From Laburnicola sp. R22_1 (Eukaryota > Ascomycota > Dothideomycetes > Pleosporales > Didymosphaeriaceae): 64,000 nt of DNA. Positions within the stretch are counted from its first letter, which is position 1, and every line of letters starts with the position of its first letter. Below the pieces are notes generated by a model that saw only the letters and a list, made by a program, of their open reading frames with translations, ran no database searches and was not told where the DNA came from. Below are positions 12,680 through 24,212 of this stretch, piece by piece. The stretch covers positions 1,798,001 through 1,862,000 of the forward strand of contig JACONQ010000009.1 of assembly GCA_014281115.1 (NCBI GenBank), written 5' to 3'. A program made the position numbers and the translations under genes.

Positions 12680-13615
12680 TATAAAAAGTAAATAAATAGA
12701 TAAGAAGGTAATCGAGTTAGTATTATTAAACTAGTTAATTAATTTTAATAAACTGGCTACCTAGCAATCTATATATAAAATAATTTAGACTAATAAACAC
12801 TTAGTTTTATATAGTTTAATTATGCCTTTAACTTTTATACGTGCTAGTATTTTAAACTAATATTTAAACTAGTGTTTTATATGCAATAGTGTTTTATATA
12901 CGAGCTATTATTTTATATACAGACTAGTGTTTTATATGCAAGCTATTATATACAAACTAGTGTTTTATATACAAACTAGTGTTTTATATACAAACTAGTG
13001 TTTTATATACAAACTAGTGTTTTATATATAAGCTATTACAAACTTTGTTTTACTATTGCTTAGTTATAACGTTAATAATAAACGCCTTATTTTAGCATAA
13101 TTTATTACTCCTTAGTTTATTATACGCTAATATATTTTATATTATAAAATAAGTCTTTTATATATTATATTTTGTTTTTAGTAATAAGTAATTTAATACA
13201 TATAATATTGCCTTGTTTAGTATACTCTTTTTAGCAATTGCTCAAAATTGTTAAAGCGCTTAATTGCGACAAGTTTGTCAAAAGTTATTAATTTAGAAAA
13301 ATTAATTACGAGCTTATTTATATTACGATAGCGTAATTTATAATATGTATTAGGTTAGTTTTCTATTATATTTTAGTTTTAGTTTCAAGTAATTTAATAC
13401 ATATAATATTAGATTTCTTAGAATTATCTTTTAGTAAACTTTTTGTGCGTTACTTAAAGTTAACTTTGGCTTTAATTGCAACTTATTATCGGAACGACTA
13501 TTTTAGTTTATTTTTAGGTAGCTTATAGTTATTTATCTATTTATCTTTTATTATAACAGCGAAAATCTAACATGTTATTTTATTATTTATTTTGCTTACT
13601 AATATAGTTTTAATA
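12680..13615 (-). repeat. Solo copia LTR (C-LTR) with ATAAC duplication
   Basis: A 936-bp reverse-orientation copy of the copia LTR found at 29,145-30,099. Termini TG..CA are changed to TA..TA. Flanking 5-bp duplications ATAAC lie at 12,675-12,679 and 13,616-13,620. It contains several copies of the 19-bp minisatellite (ACTAGTGTTTTATATACAA) around 12,870-13,030. Confidence 0.9.
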
Positions 13616-14066
13616 ATAACTATATTATATTATTATTATTAACTTTAGTACCTATAAACTATAGTATAGCTTGTAATTAACTCTATAAGAGGCTAGCTAA
13701 TTTACATATACTCTGTCTCTAAATAGTTACTAAACTAGTCTTATTGCTTTATCTTAATTTATAGCGTTTTTTAGCACACCTATAGCTTTCTCCTATAGTG
13801 TTATACTATGTACAGAACGTGCGCGAAGTATTCTTTATAATAGTTATACCTGTTTAGCAGCTTCTAAAAATAAGCCTTAAGCTTCTCCCTATTATTCTTA
13901 TTTTTCTCTTTACACTTTTTATTATTATTCCCTTAATATACGCCTTATTACTAATAAGCATACTATTCTTACTATAGTTAATAAGATTAGTAAGAGAACT
14001 AGACTTATAGCAACTAATAATTATTAGTAAAGGTGTATAATAAATAAGTGTAATAAACTTATGTGT
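13616..14066. other. Unassigned AT-rich DNA, probably left part of repeat X
   Basis: No gene was recognised. Its right edge (from about 14,030) matches the sequence at 49,347 immediately after the gypsy LTR (GGTRTATAATAAATAAGT), where repeat X copy C begins. It is therefore probably part of repeat X copy A upstream of the insertion at 14,067. Confidence 0.4.
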
Positions 14067-15183
14067 TGTTAAATTAACTACCTAGGGATAGAACGACAAA
14101 GGCTTTTATCTTAAATAACATAACAAAAAAAGCAGAGCCCCCTGCTTAGTAATTAAAAAAAAGAGCATAAAATAGGTAATTATAAAAAAAGCGCGTTTAA
14201 ACTACTAAGCGAGCTTCGCGGTCTTAGCGCGCACAGCTCCTATATGCAAAGTTAATTTATAAGAAAAGGCCACAGTTAGAACTTTAGGGGAGGAATAAAG
14301 GCTTTAGCGCAACTACACTATAAGTTATTCTCCCTCCTTTACTATTCTAATTATTGTAAATAATACAAGTTAATATATTAATAGGTATATATTATTTTTT
14401 ATAAGTAGTAGAATAAGGACAATATATACTAGATATACTATTACTCTATTGCTATATTAAGATTGTCCTTAACATAATCCCCACTGTCTCTCCACGCCTT
14501 ACTATCTACCTAGGTATTAATAGCGGCCTTGCTAACGCTAAGGTACTCGCTAATACTAAAAAGTACACGCTAGAGTTCTGCACAACTATTACCTAGATAA
14601 TAACTACACTAGAGTTCTGTTTTGTTTATAAGATACTTGTCTAGCATAAGGAGGAATAGGTATACTTAACTATTTATAAGGCTATCCTTGTCTACTAGTT
14701 AGGTTAGCAGCTAGTCTAGTTTGCTAAGAATAAAATAATTATATTCCTACACTAGTAGACGTAATTACTTCTTATTAGTAATAGAATTATCTAGTAGGGG
14801 ACGCAAAAGAAGAATAATAAGGTATTTATTAATAAGCTATATAGTAGTAAGAGCGTCGCATAAATTTATAAGATTCTTCTAACTATTGTTACTATTATTA
14901 CTATTAAGTTAGCTTATTTAGCGCATAAGCGTAGATAAGTAATAATAGTAGTAGTAATAAGCTAGGTATACTGTGTACGCTATAAGTAAACTTTATATAA
15001 GTAGAAAGCTTATAGGATGCGAGAAAAGTGCAAGTGAGTTTAAAGTTTAAAATATTGTCGCATTATTAGGTAGTGTTTACGGTTAGTTTTTAATTAGAAT
15101 TAGGTGCCATATATAGTCTATATAACCTTTTATCTCAATTTACTTTAATCTCAAACTAAAAAAGGTTAATAAAGGCGTTTGGC
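14067..15183 (+). mobile_element. Insertion with MITE-type left end and 12-bp flanking duplication
   Basis: This insert splits repeat X copy A. TAATAAACTTAT occurs just before it and again immediately after it (about 15,192). Its first 100 bp are the MITE-M sequence (AACTACCTAGGGATAG, AGGCTTTTATCTTAAATAAC, GCAGAGCCCCCTGCTTAG). The remaining kilobase has no recognisable coding content. A flanking duplication of 9-12 bp would fit a Mutator-like element, but no matching inverted right terminus is obvious. Confidence 0.5.
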
Positions 15184-15900
15184 AGGCCGACATAATAAAC
15201 TTATAACTATTTCTTATTAGTAACTATTACTAGCTTTTTAATAGTGAGACCTATATTGCCTATGCTATTATAAAAGTCCTTCTACTCTTTTTTATTAGCC
15301 TTACTCTTAAAGCTATTAGCTTTAAGCTTTGTTAGGCCTATCTTATATATATTACGTAAGAACTTCTTATATATAATACTATAACTAAAGATTTATTTAT
15401 CTGCGCAACTCTATAGTGTAGAAGGGCCTTTCCCCTTACTAGTAATAATTCTACGCTTAGCTAGGGCTGCTTAGTAGGCCCTTAAATTAACTTTATTCTT
15501 AATTTTATCTTACTTTTTATATATAGCTATGTGGCGTTATTTTATCTACCTAGGGGTAGGACGACAAAGGCTTTTATCTTAAATAACATAACAAAAAAAG
15601 CAGAGCCCCCTGCTTAGTAATTAAAAAAGGCGTATATATAGCTATTAGTTTCGCCTCTAACTAGTTGCCTACTCTTTATTAATTAACTAATACATAATAA
15701 TAGAATATAATAATATATTACTCTTTTAATTCTTAATACTTTTATACTTTAGAGAGTAGTTAGTAGTTTTTACTATTATAAAGCTTCTTCTTAAGCTAAT
15801 ATTATATAGCTTAATTAGCTAATTTAGTAAAGTCTAGTGCCTTTTCTTCTTTATTATAAAGTGTATTATAAGACCTTTATATAATAGTATAGGCGCTACT
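15184..15900 (-). pseudogene. Unknown lysine-rich reading frame of repeat X, copy A
   Basis: Read on the minus strand, with TAA/TAG taken as decayed Gln/Trp, about 15,640-15,185 gives a lysine-rich frame ending KKLVIVTNKK; the same frame ends KKLVIVTNTK in copy C (about 49,395). A further open stretch lies upstream at about 50,180-50,420 in copy C. I do not recognise the product. It is transcribed away from the H3-like gene, like the H3-H4 divergent pairs common in fungi, but it does not look like H4. A MITE interrupts it here. Confidence 0.35.
15531..15635 (+). mobile_element. MITE-M copy in repeat X
   Basis: About 105 bp starting GTGGCGTTATTTTATCTACC and containing the conserved AGGCTTTTATCTTAAATAAC and GCAGAGCCCCCTGCTTAG blocks. 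TATATATAGCTA occurs on both sides, giving a direct duplication of about 10-12 bp. Copy C of repeat X lacks this insertion, so it acts as an empty-site control. Confidence 0.7.
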
Positions 15901-16771
15901 ACTAAGTGCATTTTTAAATAGCACTTTATAGTTAGTAAAATAACCTTTCTAAAAGCTACCTTATCCTATAATATAAAAGAATAATACTAACCTTTTTATT
16001 TCTAGATATAAAGCCCTATCTATATTAGTATATAGTATAATAAAAGGCTGTAATTACTAGGTACCTTAGTAAGAACCCTCCTACTTATCGCGCTTAAAAT
16101 TTGCTAGTATCTATTAGCTACTACTTAGGAGGCCTTATAGAATATTAGAAGACTTTTTCTTAATAAATACTATAGTTAATATTATAAGAATAATAAAAAT
16201 ATTATTATTATTATAAAAAGTAGTTATAGGGGCTTATATGTACAAGTAAGGCGCTAATAATACTAGCGTGTTTTTTTACTTACTTTATTGCCTACGTAGC
16301 TACTCTACCTTACTACTCTTTTAGCTACTTTTTTAATACTCTATAGCCTTAACTATTATATAACTTTAATTTCTAAGATAATAGTATATACTAGGCTATC
16401 TAAATACTCTAAACTAGTTACTAGCAAATTTTAAGTATAAAAAAAGAAGCTACTAGCTACTAAAGCTACGCAAAAGGCGCCTTATAAAATACTACTTACT
16501 ATACTAAAGAGAAAGTACGACTAGAAGCTAAGTAATATATTATTATTACAGCTATTTATTATATATATATTCTAATAATATATAGCTATTACGCTTAAGA
16601 AAATTAAAAAGTACTAAAAGGGTATTAAGCCCCTTACTAGGAAAATACTATTCTGCCGCCTTTTTAAGGAAATAGCGTAAAATAATAATAAGAAAGATCT
16701 GCGCTTCTAGTCTACTACGCTAGCTACTCTCTAAGAGGTAATAGAGACTTTTCTAATTAGAATATTTAATA

Positions 16772-18982
16772 ACATATTCTATTAGTAGCCCGGACAAATT
16801 AGTCCGCCGGACAGTTTTTGCCAAGACCACAACACTTCACTATGAATTATAATGTCTTAATAACACGACGCGTTATTATCTAATTAAGAAGGCAGAATTA
16901 AGCTTGCCCTTCACGCCTATTAGAATAAGCAAATTTTAAGCCTGCGACGCGCTGCTGTAGTATATAATATCCCAAAGTCTTAACTAAGTAATTAAATTAA
17001 CAGAATTACCACCTAAGCAGATACATAATTAGGCATGGCAAAGCTTACCGCAACTAAAGAGTAGACACTTATACAGTATATCCTTAACCTAGATTCGTAA
17101 GGATTTGCACCCTAGCTAGGTAAGGTAGAAGATATGGCTAATAAACTGCTAGCTGCGCGGCATAGAGACCCTATAGAATAATGCTAGGCTTAGCGCTTTG
17201 TAAAGCGCGTATCTAAGCTTAAAATAGCTTTTAATTAAGCGAAGGACTAATAGAGGATATAATAGAAAGACCTAGAGGTTATAAACGCGTGGTTTTAGCT
17301 AGTGGAGGACATAAAAGCCAAGTATAGAGTGTAGGATAAAGATATTTATAACTTTAATAAGATAGGCTTCTAGATAGGAGTTATTAGCTTAATAAAGGTT
17401 GTAACTAGTTTAGAAAGACATTCTTAACCTACGCTTGTTTAGCTAGGTAACCGCAAGTAGGTTATAGTGATTTAGAGTATTTGCGCTACTAGGTATGCTG
17501 CCCCACCCTTTATTATCTATAAAGGGCGAGTCTACATCTTAGCGTGGTATAAGGAGACTAGTATCCCCCGCGATTAGAAGCTCTCAGTCTCTAAGACCGG
17601 CTAGACTAACAGCGAGCTTGGAGTCGCGTAGTTAAAGCACTTTAACGCGTATATAAGGCCGCGTATAGTAGGGTTATAGAGGTTACTTATTCTAGACGGC
17701 TATAAGAGCCACCACTCCTAGGATTTTAAGAATTATTGCCTAGAATAGAAGATCCTAACACTCTGTATGCTAGCGCACTTATCTTATATCCTCTAGTCGC
17801 TTAATGTGGTCTGTTTCGCGCCACTAAAGCTAAAGTACTCCTAGCGCGTGCGAGACTTAGCGCGCCAACGCGTCTTTTATATTAACAAAGAGGGCTTCCT
17901 ACTAGCCTTTTGCGACGCGTTTTTTAATATGTTTATACTAGAAAACTATAAGAAAGCCTTTAAGGCATCTAGGCTTGTTCCTTTAGATGCGTTAGTAGTA
18001 GTAGATCGCCTTAATGTGCGTATTCACACTCCACCTTAGGGTACCCCACTAGATACACTATAGCAAGCCAGGACCCTAAGTAATACCCTTAAGTTTGGAT
18101 CCTAGTTAAAGCTCGTACGTAACTCTTTTATTTAGTCTCTACCTAATGCTAAATTAAGCTACTTACAGCTTATAAAAGGTGCTAAACTTATACTCTACTA
18201 TAGTGTACTTTAAGAGACCCGTATTAAGAAACTTAAGAAGTAAATTAAGATTCTAACAAAGCAAAAAACGCGTAAAAGAAAGCGCATTCAGAAAGGTAGG
18301 ATGCTAGGCTTTGCTTAGGGAGCAGATTTGGGAGTAGAAAGCCCTTCTATTAGAGTGAAGTTATTAAAAAGGGCGCGAGGTAGTGGTGAGGGAGAGGCAG
18401 GTCCCTTAACACAACGCCGCTATGGGAGGTGCGGAGAGCCTGGGTATAACTTAAGGACCTGTCAGATAGATAAAGAGATAGAGGAGGAGTTAGATGTTAC
18501 CCTTAGTGGCTTATTTTCAGATAGTATTAATAGTAAATCAGAGTGATTTTATTATAGGTTACTATAAGGCCAAAAATAACAGGTTAACTTTATCTTACAA
18601 TAGTACGCACTTAGTAACTAAAAATTAGATAAAGTACTACTTAAGATATAGTATGCTTTACTACGAATCACAATAAGTATACTATATATTGCCTACGTAT
18701 AGTATGGTAGATAAGATATCGTATATTATAGGGAGTCTTGTTATAAGTTCGTATTGCCAAGAAAGACTCCTTAGCTTTGCGCGGCTGCTGCAGCCGCGCA
18801 AAGAGGCTGCACAACACAAAAAGTAGATTAAATAGTAACTTGGTATATTGTAAGTTATAGTAGGTTATTATGAGTCACTATAGAGTAACAGTGGTGTTCT
18901 ATAATGAGTTATGAGGGACCTCGAAGTTGCCAAGGAAAACTGTCCGGGCTACTAATCTGTCCGGGCTACTAATAGAATATGT
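16772..18982 (+). mobile_element. Pogo/Fot1-type element A (family P2)
   Basis: A 2,211-bp element bounded by TA dinucleotides (16,770-16,771 and 18,983-18,984) with inverted termini ACATATTCTATTAGTAGCCC. The TIR continues with GGACA, ATTAGTCCG and a GGACAGTTTT block, about 48 bp, with some rearrangement at the right end. It is inserted in the H3-like gene of repeat X copy A. A second copy lies inverted at 55,423-57,636. Confidence 0.9.
16852..18546 (+). pseudogene. Pogo/Fot1-type transposase, copy A
   Basis: A single frame of 565 codons including stop, with no frameshift but many TAA/TAG. Domains in order: a psq-type helix-turn-helix (LSLRRAAVVYNIPKS, about residues 30-45), a CENP-B-like DNA-binding region (about 60-130), a DDE_1 superfamily nuclease core, and a C-terminal zinc knuckle (GRCGEPGYNLRTC, first Cys changed to Tyr). 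LLILDGYKSHHS (about residue 285) keeps the second catalytic Asp. The first Asp position reads NFNKIGF, Asp to Asn by G-to-A. The open frames at 17,848-18,039 and 18,328-18,546 belong to it. Confidence 0.85.
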
Positions 18983-19324
18983 TAATATTTCTTTATAACA
19001 CTTTACTTCTATTATAAAATAAATACTAATATCTTTAAATACTAATATTAACGCTATTTATACAAAATAGGTTACTATATAGGCTAAGAATATATAGCTA
19101 GCAGATAGGTACTATAAGAAGTATATAGATACTAAGTAAATAGTAAGGCGCTTAGTTAGATTTAATATATATGTTTAATACTAAAGCTATACTTTTACTA
19201 TAATAAGTAAATATAATAATTACTACTATTATAATAAGAGTATTTTTATAGTAATTTACTATAAAAATTATATATAGCTAAAAAAATATAATTAGTTAGA
19301 CCTAATATAACTTAGTCTATATAA

Positions 19325-19470
19325 TCCTAACCTAACTTATAGCCTATACAACTCTAACCTAACCTATACCTATTGCTAGCGGAAAATCTATAGGTAGAGG
19401 TTAGGTTAGGGTTAGGGCCTTACGTAAGAGAACCTAACCCCAATCTAACCTATACCTATTTGCCAGCTCA
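19325..19470. repeat. Telomere-like repeats at the right end of repeat X copy A
   Basis: Short runs of CCTAACCTAACC on one side and GGTTAGGTTAGGGTTAGGG on the other form an imperfect inverted arrangement around 19,395. TTAGGG is the usual fungal telomere unit. The same block closes repeat X copies B and C. Confidence 0.6.
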
Positions 19471-19480
19471 TATATAGCTA

Positions 19481-20508
19481 GTAAGAATATTTAGAAAAAT
19501 ATTTAGGTATTAATCTTTAGTAATATTTAGGCGTTTGCATAAATCTATAAAGATCCTAGTCTTATTTACTAAAGTATTATATAGAGCTTTAGTATAGTTA
19601 TTATTCTTATTTTATACCTTTTAGAATTAGATTATCTTATTAGCTAGAATTCTCTAAAGAGGTAGATTATGCTTAGACAGAAGCTTGTATAGGTTAGATT
19701 ATAGCATAGGCTTAATTTATATAAATTAGTATAGTGCCTATAATTTGCGTTTAACTAGTAGTAGCTTTATTCTATAGAGTATGTAATAATTATAAGTAGG
19801 TAGGCAAAATAGTAGTTAGGTACTATATATAAAAAGTAGTAGTTTATTTAGTTATTTATCTAAATAAGATTATTCTTAGTACTTATATAAAAGTTCTCTT
19901 AAGATGGCTATAAAGACCTATAGCTATATAGGTGCCTATAGTAGTAATAGCTTACTTTATTTAGGTTTATGCGATAGTCTAACTAGCTGAGATATATGTA
20001 AGATTAGCCTTAATATTTATATATAAGGAGTTAAGTAAGCTACTAAATATAGTAATATATAAGTAATATCTATAGTTTTTTTGCGACTAAGGGGTTTCTA
20101 ATAAAAATATTACAATAATAGCAGATATCCATCCCTCCTACTATTGTATACACAGAAAAGCGTTTTAAGATGTTAACAAAAAGAGATTAGCGCGTTACAT
20201 AATATCTATATTACCTTAGGCTACTTTATATAGTTTACTAGCACTTATAGCTCTAGTATCTATTCTTAGTATAATACCTTTTTCTCCTAGGACTATAATA
20301 AGCTCTTTTCGAAATATATAAATTAACTTTAAAAAATAGTGTTTTTCTATTCTTTAAAGTCTTTCTAGAATATTTCTAGAAAAGCTATTCTTTTTAGTAT
20401 AATATATAATAATTAGCAATAGTATATACTACGTATAATTATATTTCTAATAGAGAGAGATTGTCTACTAGGTTAATCTTATCTTTCTAGTACTTAGGTG
20501 TTATTTCC
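19481..20508. other. Unassigned AT-rich DNA
   Basis: No coding frame or domain was recognised. The part at 20,083-20,200 is a shared repeat end described separately. Confidence 0.4.
20083..20200 (-). repeat. Shared repeat end R2, copy 1
   Basis: Reverse complement of a roughly 110-bp block also present at 24,095-24,212 and 57,755-57,872. The common motifs are AAAACGCTTTTCTAT, a TGCTATTATTATAATATTTT block and TTTTTATTAGAAACCCCT. It looks like the conserved end of an uncharacterised mobile element. Confidence 0.6.
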
Positions 20509-21510
20509 TGTTAAAACTATATTAGTAAGCAAAATAAATAATAAAATAACATGTTAGAATTTCGCTATTATAATAAAATATAAATAGATAAATAACTATA
20601 AGCTACCTAAAAATAAACTAAATAGTCGTTCCGACAATAAGTTGCCAAAGTCAACTTTAAGTAACGCACAAAAAGTTTACTAAAAGATAATTGTAAGAAA
20701 TCCAATATTATATATATTAAATTACTTAAAACTAAAACCAAAATATAATATAAAACTAACCTAATAAATATTATAAAATACGCTATCGTAATATAAATAA
20801 GCTCGTAATTAATTTTTCTAAATTAATAACTTTTGACAAACTTGTCGCAATTAAGCGCTTTAACAATTTTAAGCAATTGCTTAAAATAATATACTAAACA
20901 AGGCAATAGTATATGTATTAAATTACTTATTACTAAAAACAAAATATAACATATAAAAGACTTATTTTATAATATAAAATATATTAGCGTATAATAAGCT
21001 AAGGAGTAATAAATTATGCTAAAATAAGGCGTTTATTATTAACGTCACAACTAAGCAATAGTAAAACAAAGTTTGTAATAGCTCGTATATAAAATACTAG
21101 TTTGCATATAAAATACTAGTTTGCATATAAAACACTAGTTTGTATATAAAACACTAGTTTGTATATAAAACACTAGTTTGTATATAAAACACTAGTTTGC
21201 ATATAAAACACTAGTTTGCATATAAAACACTAGTTTGCATATAATAGCTTGCATATAAAATACTAGTCTGCATATAAAATAATAGCTCGCATATAAAACA
21301 CTATTGCATATAAAACACTAGTTCAAACATTAGTTTAAAACACTAGCACGCATAAAAGTTAAAGGCATAATTAAACTATACAAAACTAAGTATTCGTTAG
21401 TCTAAATTATTTTGTATATAGATTGCTAGGTAGCCAGTTTATTAAAATTAATTAACCATTTTAACAATACCAACTCGATCACCTTCTTATCTATTTATCC
21501 ACTTTTCACA
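20509..21510 (+). repeat. Copia LTR (C-LTR), without matching flanks
   Basis: A 1,002-bp forward copy starting TGTTAAAACTATATTAG and ending CTTTTCACA. Flanking pentamers are TTTCC and AATAT and do not match, so the copy probably arose by recombination between elements at different sites or lost one flank. It contains a long array of the 19-bp minisatellite at about 21,080-21,240. Confidence 0.85.
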
Positions 21511-23078
21511 AATATTAAGTAATAAATACCACTACTAGCTATCGTAATAGTGCAATTACTCTAGTAAAGAATATTAAGTACCTCTATATTATTCTCTCTA
21601 GCCCTATTAACTACAAAGATGCATAACACGTCTACGTAATCTAGACAAATTCTAACTAACTATATAGTATTTATAGACACAATAGTTTGCGTAATAAGTT
21701 ACCTAAGCACAAAATCTCTAATTTTAATAAGAACAATATACGTTATAGTTAGGACTATAAGGATAATAATAAGTTATATTTTTAGTAGCTCCTAAGTAAA
21801 ACTATGTAAGAGAGTAACATCACTAGTATATATAGAGAAATCTTATAGTAGTATAATAAAAGATAAATAAATTTAAACTAGATATAAAACTTAGTCTTAA
21901 CCTATAGCGTATATAATAGATCTCCGCTATCGCTATTAATATAGAACCCTAGCTAAATAAAGTTAAATAGTTATAATTTATATATTTTATTAAACTTACT
22001 ACACCTCGCAAATAGGCTAAGGCGCATTAACTTACTAATATAGAAGCTAGCGCAAGTTTTATTAGTCCTATATATATTAAGCAGCACTAACTAAGATTAT
22101 ATAATATTAATAACCTAATTACGTTATGCCTTACTAATAGTAAAGTTATAGACAAAATTAGTTAAGCTGTAGATCTAACTATATAGTATAGAACTTATAC
22201 TAGCACTAGTATATATTTTATTACTAAAATTAGAGCTTTTAATATTATACTTAGTATAGACTAGATATTTGCTTATAATCCACAACTAGAGTTACGTAAC
22301 TAATCTATAATGTTTAACGCCCACTATTGTCTAGTTTACTATCTTAAAAATACTCTACCTAAGATAGTTTACTATAATAAACCACTAGCTAGTTCTTTGC
22401 AACCTATAGCGCAAGATAATATTAGCCTTATTATAGGCAAGGCAGCCTACCTAATAGCGGTATATTATTTAAAGCCAGTTACTTGGCTAGAGCCCTAGAA
22501 TTAAAATTAACTAGAATAACCACCTAACCCTATAAATAACAACTATAATGTATAAGCTTTTTGCGTATCTATAGGTCTAGTAGTATACAGCTAAATAGAT
22601 TATAATAAGTTTATAAAAAAGCTAAGTAATAAACTGCAAATAATAGATAAACTAAAGCAACTGCTTCCTAATTAGCTTTATAATAAGCTTTACTATTTCG
22701 ATTTAAGGAAGGCTAATAAGTTAGCCCCCTATTGCTCTGGCGTTAATTATGCCATTAACCTTATTAATAATAAGACGCCCTAACCGTATATTTATAGGCT
22801 TACTAGGCTAGAAACTATAGCAGTTAAGGAGTATATTAATAAAATAACTGCGAAAGAATTCTTATAGACAAGCACGTCTTAGTATATACTACCTATTCTT
22901 ATTATTAAGAAACTAGGGGGGGAATTACGCGTCTGCGTTAATTACTATATAATTAACGCTATTATAAAATGTAATTGCAACTCGCTACTATTGCTAAAAG
23001 ACACACTAGTGTAAATAAATAAGACTAAGTTTATATTTATTATAGATGTTATTATAGGTTTTAATAATATACGCATTA

Positions 23079-24212
23079 GAGTCGCATTGTTTATTTAGTG
23101 TTAATTACCCTTTTTAACCACATTTTTTTTAATTTAAGCCTGCATAGGTTGGGATGGAAAGGCCGCTCTAGTCCAGCGCCTAAAAATATAGTCTACTAAG
23201 TCTCTGCTAATATAACAACAGTTTATATATAAACTGCGCACTTGCCCCCTATTATCTATAAGCGCTCTAATAGCTATTAAATTTACTTAAAGCGTGCATA
23301 GAAAACTAACTTGCTCTATTATTACTATTATTAGCAATCGTGCTATAAGTGCGTTACTACCTTAGCGCACTTATATATTGCGCTTACTACCTAACGCTAT
23401 AACTATAAGAATCTAACGCATCTACGTAACACTCTCCTCTCCTAGCAACTTATTAATAAACACCTTCTCTTGCCTCTTAATCTTACCCTTTATTACTATT
23501 ATTCTAACCTATAATACTATAATAAACTGTAGTAGGAACTCTATAACTTTATTATTGCGCCTCTAGTTACTAATTTATTACTCTAACTAGTACACTAGGA
23601 CTGCCTTGTATAGGCTAAGGTATACTTTCTACTTTAACCTATTAATAATCTTCTAAATAGAGTAGTATTCTAGTGTGGATCTAGCAATAGTAGTAAATAG
23701 ACAGATTATTAGAGCGTACTTTTAGGTAGTGTTAACCGTAACATTAGTATTAGGGATTAGGGAGATAGTAGGAAATAGAGCAATAGTAATAGATGTCTTA
23801 TTAAGGTTAACTTTAATACAAAGATAGAGCGTTAAGATTAATATACCTATGGTGTATAAGCTTCTACCTAGTATATATTTTATAAGTAGCATAATCCTAC
23901 TATTATAGCTATGGCTTTTAGTAATATCTTTAGGAATAATAGTAGAGAGAGATAATAGTTATAATAAGCACCTTCTTATCCCTCCCTCTACTCTAAACTA
24001 TAGTATAGCGATATAGCCTTACTATGTTTTGCATGTGGATTTTTTTTAGTTAAAGTAGGCGCGCTAAGCCCACTAAGCTCACTCATAACACGCTAACCCC
24101 TTTTTATTAATATCTTAAAACGCTTTTCTATGTATATAATAGGAGGAGGAATATTTGCTATTATTATAATATTTTTATTAGAAATCCCTTAGTTGTAACA
24201 AAAACAAACCAT
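23079..24212. mobile_element. Unclassified 1.1-kb insertion in gypsy 2 RT
   Basis: The RT frame breaks after ACGCATTA (23,071-23,078) and resumes after ACGTATTA (24,213-24,220). This is an 8-bp flanking duplication differing by one C-to-T, and it fits the RT frame on both sides. The insert has no obvious terminal inverted repeats (GAGTCGC... versus ...CAAACCAT). It contains a decayed, glutamine-rich frame on the plus strand that I cannot name. Its last 118 bp are the shared end R2. Confidence 0.6.
24095..24212 (+). repeat. Shared repeat end R2, copy 2
   Basis: The right terminus of the 1.1-kb insertion, matching 57,755-57,872 and the reverse complement of 20,083-20,200. Here the end is precisely defined by the flanking 8-bp duplication. 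Confidence 0.6.

Larger units (their letters stand above)
16381..19137 (+). pseudogene. Histone H3-like pseudogene, copy A (split by pogo element)
   Basis: The frame begins at a decayed ATG (ATA) followed by V-Y-T-R, continues with LATKAAQKAP, intron 1 (16,532-16,585, GT..TATAG with a CTAAT branch site), then ITLKKIKKYQKGIKPL and IRKILF...EIA, LRF, and an alpha-2 block. Pogo element A (16,772-18,982) sits right after the alpha-2 block, where H3 has LFED. Beyond it follow a branch-site motif and NINAIYTKQVTIQAKNIQLA. Canonical H3 has [44 protein letters not shown] and KDIQLARR at the same places. Stops are TAA/TAG for CAA/CAG, and an A-run after the N-tail causes a small frameshift. The N-tail is divergent after residue 5. 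Confidence 0.75.
15184..19480 (+). repeat. Repeat X copy A (H3-carrying), interrupted by a MITE and a pogo element
   Basis: Homologous to 49,347-51,612 and in part to 27,685-28,900. The parts are 15,184-15,530, 15,636-16,771 and 18,983-19,480, separated by a MITE and by pogo element A. The unit contains a minus-strand lysine-rich frame on the left, an H3-like gene on the plus strand in the middle and telomere-like repeats at the right end. It has no LTRs, transposase or reverse transcriptase that I can recognise. RIP has removed most CpA/TpG, so all coding content is dead. Confidence 0.75.

Noticed and set aside
14170..15183. A tRNA or SINE inside this insertion
   Set aside because: No A/B box pair or cloverleaf could be made out by eye.
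19325..19470. A true chromosome end
   Set aside because: The telomere-like tract is short, degenerate and embedded in a repeat present three times; sequence continues on both sides.
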